NCBI RefSeq assembly: GCF_003285015.1
Contig: NZ_QMFB01000037.1
Span: 621 to 64,620, forward strand
DNA from: Paenibacillus contaminans
GTDB taxonomy: Bacteria > Bacillota > Bacilli > Paenibacillales > NBRC-103111
DNA length: 64,000 bases
Direction: 5' to 3'
In this document: positions 34,576 through 42,421 of the stretch, piece by piece
How the letters are laid out: every line of letters begins with the position of its first letter
Position numbering within the stretch: position 1 is the first letter of the stretch
Made by a program: the position numbers and the translations under genes
The notes under the pieces: generated by a model
Told to the model about the DNA's origin: nothing
Databases searched by the model: none
Seen by the model: the letters and a program-made list of their open reading frames with translations, nothing else

Positions 34576-34610
34576 CGAGACTTTTTGACTCAGAAAGGAG
34601 CGGCCAATGA
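34557..34610 (+). pseudogene. 17-codon remnant of a solute-binding protein gene, coupled to the permease
   Basis: After AAAAGGAGGG, ATG AAA AAA TGG repeats the start of the binding protein gene at 31704, then the frame diverges (MKKWGCSRLFDSERSGQ) and stops with TGA at 34608-34610. That stop overlaps the permease ATG as ATGA. The remnant may now act as a translationally coupled leader peptide. Confidence 0.65.
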
Positions 34611-35524
34611 ACGCGCGAACGTTTTCTTTGCTGCGGAAGAACAAGCTGTATTACAGCCTGATCGTTCCCGGCATCATTTACTTTCTTGTCTTTCATTATA
34701 CGCCAATGTTTGGCCTGATTATTGCTTTCAAGGATGTTGCACCATTCGATGGGCTGCGGGAGATGCTAACCGCCGATTGGGTTGGGTTTAAGCATTTCCA
34801 AAACTTTTTCAACTCCTATTATTTCTGGGACATTATTGAAAATACACTACTTATCAGCTTGTACCGGTTGCTGTTCGGGTTTCCCGCACCAATCTTGCTC
34901 GCATTGTTGCTTAATGAAGTCGGAAACATGGCATTTAAGCGCTCTGTGCAAACGATTTCTTATTTGCCCCACTTCCTCTCGATGGTCGTGGTTGCCGGTC
35001 TATTGACGACGCTGCTGACGACAGACGGCGGTTTAGCCAATGAGATCGTCAAGCTGTTCGGTTATGAACCGGTTTCGTTTTTGACTGACGAGCGCTATTT
35101 CCGCTCCGTTATTGTCGCCTCCGGCATTTGGAAGGAAGTCGGTTGGGGGATGATCATTTATTTGGCCGCTATCGCAGGCATAGATATGCAGCAATACGAA
35201 GCTGCACGCATCGACGGCGCTGGCCGCATGAGGCAAATATGGCATATTACTTTGCCCGGCATGCGTCATATCATCGTCATCTTGTTTATTTTACAAATCG
35301 GTGGCGTGATGGAAGCCGGATTCGAGCAAATTTTCCTGCTCTATTCTCCCCCGGTCTATGACGTTGCCGATATTATCGACACGTACGTGTACCGGAAGGG
35401 GCTTGTCGAAGTGCAGTATTCGTTCGGTGTGGCGGTCGGACTGTTCAAATCGGCTATTGCGGTCGTACTAATCATTGGCACGAACTGGCTTGCCAAAAAA
35501 TTCGGTCAGGAAGGGATATGGTAG
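34607..35524 (+). CDS. Sugar ABC transporter permease (LplB-like)
   Basis: 305 residues with six predicted transmembrane helices and the EAA loop (EAARIDGAGRMRQIWHITLP) that contacts the ATPase. The N-terminus (YYSLIVPGIIYFLVFHYTPM) is typical of the LplB/UgpA group. AAAGGAG lies just upstream. With the next gene it makes the membrane channel that takes substrate from the lipoprotein at 31704. Confidence 0.92.
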   Translation: MNARTFSLLRKNKLYYSLIVPGIIYFLVFHYTPMFGLIIAFKDVAPFDGLREMLTADWVGFKHFQNFFNSYYFWDIIENTLLISLYRLLFGFPAPILLALLLNEVGNMAFKRSVQTISYLPHFLSMVVVAGLLTTLLTTDGGLANEIVKLFGYEPVSFLTDERYFRSVIVASGIWKEVGWGMIIYLAAIAGIDMQQYEAARIDGAGRMRQIWHITLPGMRHIIVILFILQIGGVMEAGFEQIFLLYSPPVYDVADIIDTYVYRKGLVEVQYSFGVAVGLFKSAIAVVLIIGTNWLAKKFGQEGIW

Positions 35525-35540
35525 GAAGATGAAAAAGACG

Positions 35541-36431
35541 ATGTCCCGAATGGAGAGAAAGATGGGAGAAACCGCATTCCGGGTAGCGAACTATTCCTTT
35601 CTGACCTTCCTGATGCTGCTTTTCGTCTTGCCCTTTCTCGTCGTGCTGTCGACATCCCTTGTCAGTGAAGCCGAGCTGTTGCGCAGAAGCAGCTTTATCT
35701 TGGTCCCGCAAAAGCTGGACTTCGGCGCGTACCATGTCTTGCTCTCGCAAGGTTCGATTCTATATAACGCTTATGGCATCACGATCGCAAGAGTGGTAAT
35801 CGGTACGGCGCTCAATCTCGCTTTCACATCGATGATGGCGTACGGGCTGTCGCGCAGACAACTGCCGGGGCGCAGCGCGATCATGATGTTTGTCTTCGTC
35901 ACGATGGTGTTTAACGGCGGACTTGTGCCGAACTACTTGCTAATGAAATATTTGCATTTGACGAATACGTTGTGGGTGCTCATGTTGCCCGGGTTGATCA
36001 GCGCCTGGAATATGATCGTTATGCGAAGTTTCTTCTCTCAGCTGCCGGAAAATCTCGAGGAGTCGGCGACAATCGACGGCGCTTCGCCGATTCGTATTTT
36101 GACTCGTATCGTGTTCCCGCTCAGCCTGCCTACTTTTGCCACGATCGGCCTGTTTTACGGGGTGGCGCATTGGAACGCTTGGTTCGACGCAGTCATTTAT
36201 ATCAATGATGTAAATAAGTATCCGGTGCAGGTACTGATGCGCAAGATTGTGCTGACGATGACGAGTCAGGATTTGAATGCGGAGCTGATGGGCGCCTTGA
36301 CGGCGAAGCCAACGCCGCAAAGCTTGAAGGGGGCGATGATCATTGTAACGACATTGCCGATCATTTGTGTTTATCCGTTTCTGCAGAAGCATTTTGTGAA
36401 AGGCGTGCTGACGGGTTCGATAAAAGGCTAG
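35541..36431 (+). CDS. Sugar ABC transporter permease (LplC/YtcP-like)
   Basis: About 296 residues if ATG 35541 is used, which gives the AGGAAG at 35524 a workable spacing; ATG 35529 is also in frame but too close. Six transmembrane helices and the EAA motif (EESATIDGASPIRILTRIVF) define the UgpE/LplC group. It begins at the end of the first permease gene and ends with a typical terminus (QKHFVKGVLTGSIKG). Confidence 0.92.
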   Translation: MSRMERKMGETAFRVANYSFLTFLMLLFVLPFLVVLSTSLVSEAELLRRSSFILVPQKLDFGAYHVLLSQGSILYNAYGITIARVVIGTALNLAFTSMMAYGLSRRQLPGRSAIMMFVFVTMVFNGGLVPNYLLMKYLHLTNTLWVLMLPGLISAWNMIVMRSFFSQLPENLEESATIDGASPIRILTRIVFPLSLPTFATIGLFYGVAHWNAWFDAVIYINDVNKYPVQVLMRKIVLTMTSQDLNAELMGALTAKPTPQSLKGAMIIVTTLPIICVYPFLQKHFVKGVLTGSIKG

Positions 36432-36457
36432 TCCTTAAAGGAGGGTGAGTAAGGATA

Positions 36458-37360
36458 ATGGACATACGAGACAAAGTGAAAGCTTATTTGAAGGGGCCGA
36501 TCGCATCGGTCAGCACCCCGTTTGACCGGGAAGGCAATATCGACTACAAGGCGCTGAGGAACGTCGTCGACTTTATCGTGGAGACGGCGAGCAGCGGTAC
36601 GATTTTGCTCACATATGGAGATAGCTTGTACAGCATTCTGACAGACGCCGAAATCGCAGAAGTGACGCGCGTCGTTGTGGAACAGAATGCCGGCCGCAAG
36701 CTGGTGGTCGCCACCGGTAATTGGTGGACGGGTGAATCGATCCGTTTTGCCGGCTACTGCAAAGACATCGGTGTCGATGTGTATATGCCGCTTGCGCCTC
36801 ATTGGGCCGGCTCCAGTACGGTGCAGACACTGGTCGAACATTTCACTCGGATCAGCGATGTCATGCCGGTGATGGTTGTGACGGCGCTCGCTCCAGGCGT
36901 CGGCGTTCCGCTTGCGGCGATCAAAACGCTGGTGGAGGGCAACAATGGCATTGTTGCTGTCAAAGATGACATCGTTGGAGCGTACGGCCGAAGGCTGGCG
37001 CATATGGTGGAAGGGCGCTGGACGTTCCTGTCCGGCGGAAGGAAAGAAAATCATTTGGACGCGCTGCCTTACGGCGCTGATGCCTATTTGTCGATGTACA
37101 TGCGCTTCAAACCGGATATCGCGCATCAGTATTGGGCGGCGGTGCAGGCGAATGATATCCGCGAAGCGGCGCGCATTGTGAACGTGTATGATATTTCATT
37201 CATGGATACGGTTGCTGAGCTGGGCTCCGACTTCGACGCGGTTATCCACGGGGCGATGGAGCTGTTCGGCGTGGCTGAACGATGGCGCCGGCCGCCGTAT
37301 AATAACTTGACCGACGATCAGATGGAGAAGCTGAAGCTTTTTTTTGACAAGTTATCTTGA
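36458..37360 (+). CDS. Dihydrodipicolinate synthase/N-acetylneuraminate lyase family protein
   Basis: 300 residues of TIM-barrel type. The start (GPIASVSTPFDREGNIDYKA) and GIVAVKDD, with predicted Schiff-base Lys169, identify the DapA/NanA superfamily. The family's hydroxyl motif is replaced by LLTYGDSLYS near the position of the usual GTTGE, so it is unlikely to be true DapA. Members cleave or form 2-keto acids by aldol chemistry; in this sugar locus a keto-sugar-acid aldolase is likely. AAGGAGGGTGAG precedes the ATG. Confidence 0.85.
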   Translation: MDIRDKVKAYLKGPIASVSTPFDREGNIDYKALRNVVDFIVETASSGTILLTYGDSLYSILTDAEIAEVTRVVVEQNAGRKLVVATGNWWTGESIRFAGYCKDIGVDVYMPLAPHWAGSSTVQTLVEHFTRISDVMPVMVVTALAPGVGVPLAAIKTLVEGNNGIVAVKDDIVGAYGRRLAHMVEGRWTFLSGGRKENHLDALPYGADAYLSMYMRFKPDIAHQYWAAVQANDIREAARIVNVYDISFMDTVAELGSDFDAVIHGAMELFGVAERWRRPPYNNLTDDQMEKLKLFFDKLS

Positions 37361-37409
37361 ACGATAGAACCGGATGTAACGCAGGCTCTAAACGAGGAGG
37401 ATATTTTCC

Positions 37410-39092
37410 ATGCAATCACATATGATTCATTCCGCAGTCGCCGAACTGCTTTACGAAGACAGCAACTATAATGTCGGTCCCGTCATTGTCTTGTCGGATG
37501 GCAGCTTGTTCACGATCATGGGCGCGACTAAGAAGTCGCTCCATTCACTCGACCGCACAATCAGCTCGCATTATGTGTTCGGTCGGCAATCGTTCGATCG
37601 CGGACGGACGTGGACAAATCCGGAAACGATTGTCTCCTTTCCCCGCCAGCCGGGTTGGATCAGCGGGGTACATCTGCTGCAAAGCCGCGATGGTTTTGTA
37701 CACGTTTTCTCCATTCGCATCACGGCCTACAACTGGGAGGAAAACGATTTCCAAGGAGACATTCTGCATACGCGCATGGATGATATTCACGGCACGAATG
37801 CGGTCACACAGAAGGTGATGTGCCTGGATCGCTATACCGGCGCGATCAACAGTGTATTGCAAACATCCGGCGGGCGCATCGTCGTGCCATTCTCGACGCT
37901 GGTACAAAGTGGAAACGGCGAGAGCTTATGCTTCGTTTGCAGCACGATTTTTTCCGATGACGAAGGGATGACGTGGCAAGTCTCCAACGATTTAAGTGTA
38001 TCCGACGGTGAGACGCATGTGGAAACCGGCGCGATGGAGCCGATCATAGGTGAACTCGACAATGGAAGCCTACTTATGCTGATCCGTACTACGCTCGGTC
38101 ACCTATATTATGCACTTTCTGCGGATGGCGGTGCTTCGTGGGGGGAAGTGAAACGAACAGGATTTCGTTCCTCCAATTCACCAAGCTCGCTCGTGCGGCT
38201 GGATAACGGGGACCTTGTGAAAATATGGAACCATTGCGAGGGTTATCCGTCTAACGAAGCCATCAGTATCAGCTACGCCCGTCAAGCGATGCATGCGGCC
38301 ATTTCCGAAGATGGCGGTATCACTTGGAATGGTTATCGTGAAATTGTTCACAGACGGACGGACGATCCTGCCGATACGCATATTTCGTATCCTTTCCCGA
38401 CCGCATTTGGCGGCGATGACGTGCTGGTGAAGTATTTTACCGTGCAGAGCAAGGACGGCGAGGCTTGGATTGAGCCGCATGCAAAAATTGTGCAGTTTTC
38501 TGCGACGTTTCTAAAAGAGCGCACGATGACGGAGTGGTTTGACCGCGGTCTTGCCGCTTGGACGACAGGCGGCAGAGGCGTATCGGTTAGCGAGGAAGAG
38601 GGCAAGCCTGTCATGCAACTGGCAGCGGAAGCGAGCAGCGAAACGGGGAATGAAACGGCGGTAGCCTGCCTCAATTTCCCTTACGGCAGCGCCGGAAGTT
38701 TGCGGATCACTATGAAGGCGGCATCGGACCTGTCCGGTGCCAAGCTGATCCTGAGCGAGCTATATATCGATCCGGTCCATTACACGAGCAGTGACGAGGC
38801 TGTACGGCAAATTACGGAGAAGGTACTGCAGCAGTGCATTGTCATTGATTTGACGGGCAGTGCCGACCTGTGGAGGGAGTTGCTCGTCTCATGGGATGTG
38901 GCGGTACAGGTTGTGCATGTGACGGCGGCTGACGGTACCGGGAGTAAAAGCATAGCGATCCGGGGTAAGGTCGGCGGTTACAGTTATGCCACACTATGCG
39001 TCGAGTCTGCGAACGGGAAGCGTGAGCAGCTATCGATCGCTATGGTGAAGGCAGAGTCGCATCGCGGCGGCGTCTCTGACATTGACATGTAA
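37410..39092 (+). CDS. Cytoplasmic sialidase-fold (Asp-box/BNR) enzyme
   Basis: 560 residues with no signal peptide. Asp boxes SFDRGRTW, SDDEGMTW, SADGGASW and SEDGGITW start near residues 61, 182, 237 and 299, predicting a six-bladed propeller of the sialidase type. A further 170-residue beta-rich domain follows. Exo-sialidases release sialic acids, but the fold also serves other glycosidases and lyases. Being cytoplasmic and encoded after a transporter and a NanA-family aldolase, it should act on imported oligosaccharides. Whether the arginine triad of true sialidases is present I cannot confirm. AGGAGGA lies just before ATG 37410. Confidence 0.8.
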   Translation: MQSHMIHSAVAELLYEDSNYNVGPVIVLSDGSLFTIMGATKKSLHSLDRTISSHYVFGRQSFDRGRTWTNPETIVSFPRQPGWISGVHLLQSRDGFVHVFSIRITAYNWEENDFQGDILHTRMDDIHGTNAVTQKVMCLDRYTGAINSVLQTSGGRIVVPFSTLVQSGNGESLCFVCSTIFSDDEGMTWQVSNDLSVSDGETHVETGAMEPIIGELDNGSLLMLIRTTLGHLYYALSADGGASWGEVKRTGFRSSNSPSSLVRLDNGDLVKIWNHCEGYPSNEAISISYARQAMHAAISEDGGITWNGYREIVHRRTDDPADTHISYPFPTAFGGDDVLVKYFTVQSKDGEAWIEPHAKIVQFSATFLKERTMTEWFDRGLAAWTTGGRGVSVSEEEGKPVMQLAAEASSETGNETAVACLNFPYGSAGSLRITMKAASDLSGAKLILSELYIDPVHYTSSDEAVRQITEKVLQQCIVIDLTGSADLWRELLVSWDVAVQVVHVTAADGTGSKSIAIRGKVGGYSYATLCVESANGKREQLSIAMVKAESHRGGVSDIDM

Positions 39093-39542
39093 TTCGAGTG
39101 CAATATACCGCGTGATTGGCTAAGAGACGTTAGGCTTGTCGTAAAGCTGACCGTCCTGAGCCGACAATAGCGGAATCAATTATGCATGCGAACCGTTCTG
39201 ATCGGTGCCTCACATGATTGGTGAGGCGCCGAATCGATGACGGTCAGCGCTTCATGGGATCATGGAATGAAATTACCGAATTTCTTCTTGTAAAGTGATC
39301 ATTCCATCATCGTATTTGTTCAGGTGACGGAGTCATGAGGTTATTATTAGACATATTGTAAGCGGTTACAATAGAAGGACATACTTTATGGGCGGCAGGA
39401 ACGATCCCATAGCTGGAACTAGGCGCAGGCGCGTATTCGTCTTTTTGCTCGAAGGAGGTGAGATCAATGTGAAGTGGAGTGGAAGCAATGATTAAAGTGG
39501 AAAACAGTGGTCGATAGAATGATAAAATAGGAGGTATTTAAA
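39093..39542. other. Regulatory region upstream of the surface glycosidase gene
   Basis: About 450 bp holding a perfect cre/LacI-type palindrome (39355-39372) and a strong ribosome site at 39451-39460 followed by ATG-TGA and an overlapping 8-codon GTG frame (39469-39495). No terminator with a clear T run was found after the sialidase-fold gene. Confidence 0.5.
39355..39372 (+). promoter_or_regulatory. Cre/LacI-family operator
   Basis: ATTGTAAGCGGTTACAAT has perfect 7-bp arms around GCGG, and its inner 15 bases fit WTGNAANCGNWNNCW exactly. It sits 171 bp before the glycosidase ATG, so carbon catabolite control or a LacI-type repressor is likely. Confidence 0.7.
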
Positions 39543-42278
39543 ATGAATCGTACACGAAGTAAGCTCTGCGTATTTTTGATTTTCATTGCGCTATTTGCAG
39601 CTTCCGTACCCGTCAATGCCGCCAATCCTACAGTTAACGGCGAGTTTCCCATCGGGATAAACTTCATTCCCGCATCTTGGGAGACGACTAATGCCAAGTA
39701 TGCGGAAATCGCGGATATGAATGTCAATTTTATGCTAGGCACGAATTTTGTCGATACGTTCGATGAAACGAACAAGGCACTTCATTACGCAGCTGCCAAC
39801 GGATTAAAAATGATTGTGGACGATGGAAGGTTATCGTTTAACAGCAGGGAGCATGTAACGCAGGTGGAGACCGGGAGGGTCGTTGAGCTTACTAGTACCA
39901 AGCCGGTAGGCCAAACATTTTATTCGGGGGACTGGAATGGGCACAGTACATTCTCGATACGCCTGGATGCGGCGAGCTTGTCGACCACTTCAACGATTTC
40001 GGTTGTCGTTTACCCCTCTCCGGCCCGAGGTCCCATCGCTTTGAAAAGAACGTTGACGGGTCCGTTTGCTTCGCAAGACCTTACGTTTGATATTTATGCT
40101 GGGGGTGTGTATAACTATCAATATTATTACGAACTCACCACCGACAGCACCGAACCGATCGGGATTTTAGCGAGTATCGCGGATGAGTATACAGGGGGAC
40201 AGGCTTATATAGATAGCGTTGCTCAGCCGTTCGACCTGGTGTTTGACGCTGAGTTTTCTAGTCCTGCTTATTGGGATGGTGAACGACCTTCAGATGCGAC
40301 AATCGATGAAATCGCCAATCATTACAAAGATAACCCAACTGTTCTCGGTTACAATATTATTGATGAACCGTCATCTACCATGTATTCCCAGATTAAAGCA
40401 ACATCGGATCGCTTGAAGCTGAATGACCCCGATTCTATCAACTTCGTCAACCTGTTCCCGAACTATGCAGACCCCCATTATCAATTAGGGACGATGTGGT
40501 ATCATACCGGTGAGAATATATCTTCCACTATTACATTAGGTCAAACCTTCAAGACAAGACCGAATGAGACGTTCATTGACTACATCAGTTTGTATTTGGA
40601 TCACACTACCTGGAATATTGATGAATATTTGACATTATCATTGTGGGATTCTCCGGCTAAACATACGCTGATTGCCGATAGTACGATTGGCGGTGCTGAC
40701 GGAAAGACATGGATTTCTATCCCGTTAAATGTCGCAGTCAGTGAAGATACGACCTATTATTGGGAGTTGACGCACAACGGCGGCGGAGATAATAAGATTG
40801 AAAATGTTATCCGTTCGGCGAACGGCCATGACTGGTTTTCTGACGGAACCGGTTATATAAACGGTGGAGCAATCGACGCGGACTTTTACTACGCCGTTAA
40901 CCAGTCCATTATTGGAAGAGCGTACGAAGACTACGTAAACCAGTACGTAGCACTGAATCCTGACGTGTTAGCTTTCGACCATTATCCGTTCCAGTACAAC
41001 GGCCAGAACAACCCATATTACTTCGAAAACCTGGAAATCATCCGTCGGCAAGCTTTGTTAAGCGATGTGAATTTCTGGTCATACATTCAGTCGGTCAGCA
41101 TCACTAACAGTCTGCGGCTGCCAACGGAAAGCGAGATGAGGTATCAAGCTTATACGAATCTCGCTTACGGAGCTAAGGGGTTAATTTACTTCACCTATGA
41201 GACGCCTCCTTTTTCCGGGTTCAACAACGGGTTGATTTTACCTGGAGGAGCGAAAAACGTTTCATATACATGGGCGAAAAATCTAAATGCAGAAGTATTG
41301 AATCTTGGATCGGCGCTCTTATCACTTACATCCAAAGATGTGTATCACACCGGAGATTTGCCGTCTGCTACCAAAGAGCTGCCTTCCTCCTATTTCTGGC
41401 AGCCATCGGGTTCCGGTCCGGTAATGCCGATGATTGTTTCACGCTTCGAGAATGCAGATGGCAGAGAATACGTGATGGTTGTGAATAAAGATATGCAAAA
41501 TGCCTATTCCCAGAGCTTTTCGTTATCGACATTGCCAAACTCGCTTAAAGAAGTATCGAAGGCTACTGGGCTGGAAACTGCCGCAGCTTATAACAATGTA
41601 ACGGGAATTTTATCCGCTGATTTTGCGCCGGGAGAAGGCAGGCTCTATGTGCTGGATGAGGAATCTGCTGCTGCTGAGTTGAAGACGACTATAACTGGCG
41701 ACAGCCCGGTCCAGGCAGGTAATAAATTTACAGTACGTGTCGGACTCAGCGGTGTTACTGAGCGTGTATATGCACAAGATATCAAGCTGGATTATGATCC
41801 TGCTGTAATGGAATTTGTATCGGCGACGTCCCTAAACCAAGGGATAAAAGTTGTTCGTACCATTAAGGAGCCCGTTGGAAAGCTGCGCTTGCTTATTGCT
41901 AGCGAAGGTGCTGGTCATGGAATAACAGGTAATAAGGAAGTAGTCGAGCTTACCTTTAAGGCCAAGGCAACGACCCTTCCAGCTTCAGGTGTTATATCGA
42001 TTTCAAGTGCTACGCTGGGGGATGCCGGCGGCAATGAGACCGAAGCCGCGTCGTCTTCCATAAGTATGCTTGTTATAGCAGGAAGCGCGGGAACTATTGC
42101 CGGTGACATCAATCATGATGGTAAAGTGAGCGTAGGGGATTTGTCGATCGTAGCAGCCAATTATGGCAAAAATAGCAGCAGCCCGGACTGGGAGCAAGTC
42201 AAGCAGGCCGACCTCAATAAGGATGGGAAAATTGATATTGAGGATCTGGCGGCGGTTGCCAGGAGAATTTCAGAGTAA
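39543..42278 (+). CDS. Secreted glycosidase-like protein with cohesin-like and dockerin modules
   Basis: 911 residues. A Sec signal peptide (about residues 1-27, ending VPVNAA) is followed by a TIM-barrel-like catalytic region with candidate acid/base Glu275 in NIIDEP and candidate nucleophile Glu553 in YFTYETP, a clan GH-A-type pattern. Carbohydrate-binding-like beta segments are inserted between (near residues 100-200 and 320-450). Residues about 715-850 form a cohesin-like module (VQAGNKFTVRVGLSG, IKLDYDPAVMEF, VVELTFKAK). The C-terminus is a dockerin with two calcium-binding repeats (GDINHDGKVSVGDLSIVA and ADLNKDGKIDIEDLAAVA). Having both partners of the interaction on one chain is unusual. 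AGGAGG sits just before ATG 39543. The substrate is unknown. Confidence 0.8.
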   Translation: MNRTRSKLCVFLIFIALFAASVPVNAANPTVNGEFPIGINFIPASWETTNAKYAEIADMNVNFMLGTNFVDTFDETNKALHYAAANGLKMIVDDGRLSFNSREHVTQVETGRVVELTSTKPVGQTFYSGDWNGHSTFSIRLDAASLSTTSTISVVVYPSPARGPIALKRTLTGPFASQDLTFDIYAGGVYNYQYYYELTTDSTEPIGILASIADEYTGGQAYIDSVAQPFDLVFDAEFSSPAYWDGERPSDATIDEIANHYKDNPTVLGYNIIDEPSSTMYSQIKATSDRLKLNDPDSINFVNLFPNYADPHYQLGTMWYHTGENISSTITLGQTFKTRPNETFIDYISLYLDHTTWNIDEYLTLSLWDSPAKHTLIADSTIGGADGKTWISIPLNVAVSEDTTYYWELTHNGGGDNKIENVIRSANGHDWFSDGTGYINGGAIDADFYYAVNQSIIGRAYEDYVNQYVALNPDVLAFDHYPFQYNGQNNPYYFENLEIIRRQALLSDVNFWSYIQSVSITNSLRLPTESEMRYQAYTNLAYGAKGLIYFTYETPPFSGFNNGLILPGGAKNVSYTWAKNLNAEVLNLGSALLSLTSKDVYHTGDLPSATKELPSSYFWQPSGSGPVMPMIVSRFENADGREYVMVVNKDMQNAYSQSFSLSTLPNSLKEVSKATGLETAAAYNNVTGILSADFAPGEGRLYVLDEESAAAELKTTITGDSPVQAGNKFTVRVGLSGVTERVYAQDIKLDYDPAVMEFVSATSLNQGIKVVRTIKEPVGKLRLLIASEGAGHGITGNKEVVELTFKAKATTLPASGVISISSATLGDAGGNETEAASSSISMLVIAGSAGTIAGDINHDGKVSVGDLSIVAANYGKNSSSPDWEQVKQADLNKDGKIDIEDLAAVARRISE

Positions 42279-42325
42279 GAGAAAGATAAAGATAAAGAAG
42301 TAGATCATGACTAACTAAAACTCCT

Positions 42326-42404
42326 AGGGTGTGTCTGGAAACTCCGAGGGTAGCAGATTTTACGCGGTGAAAGATGACCCCGAGCGGGTTTTCAGACACG
42401 CCCT
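42326..42404. mobile_element. MITE-like inverted-repeat element between the dockerin and SLH genes
   Basis: 79 bp whose ends are imperfect inverted repeats: AGGGTGTGTCTGGAAACTCC on the left and, on the opposite strand, AGGGCGTGTCTGAAAACCCG on the right, extending to GGG/CCC pairs about 25 bases in. GTGTCTGAAAA-type ends are common on insertion sequences. It has no coding capacity, and I see no clear target duplication. As RNA it would fold into one long hairpin that could attenuate readthrough. Confidence 0.6.
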
Positions 42405-42421
42405 AATGGAAGGATGGCCGT

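Noticed and set aside
36428..37126. 232-residue open frame on the minus strand
   Set aside because: Antisense to the DapA/NanA-family gene, with no motif.
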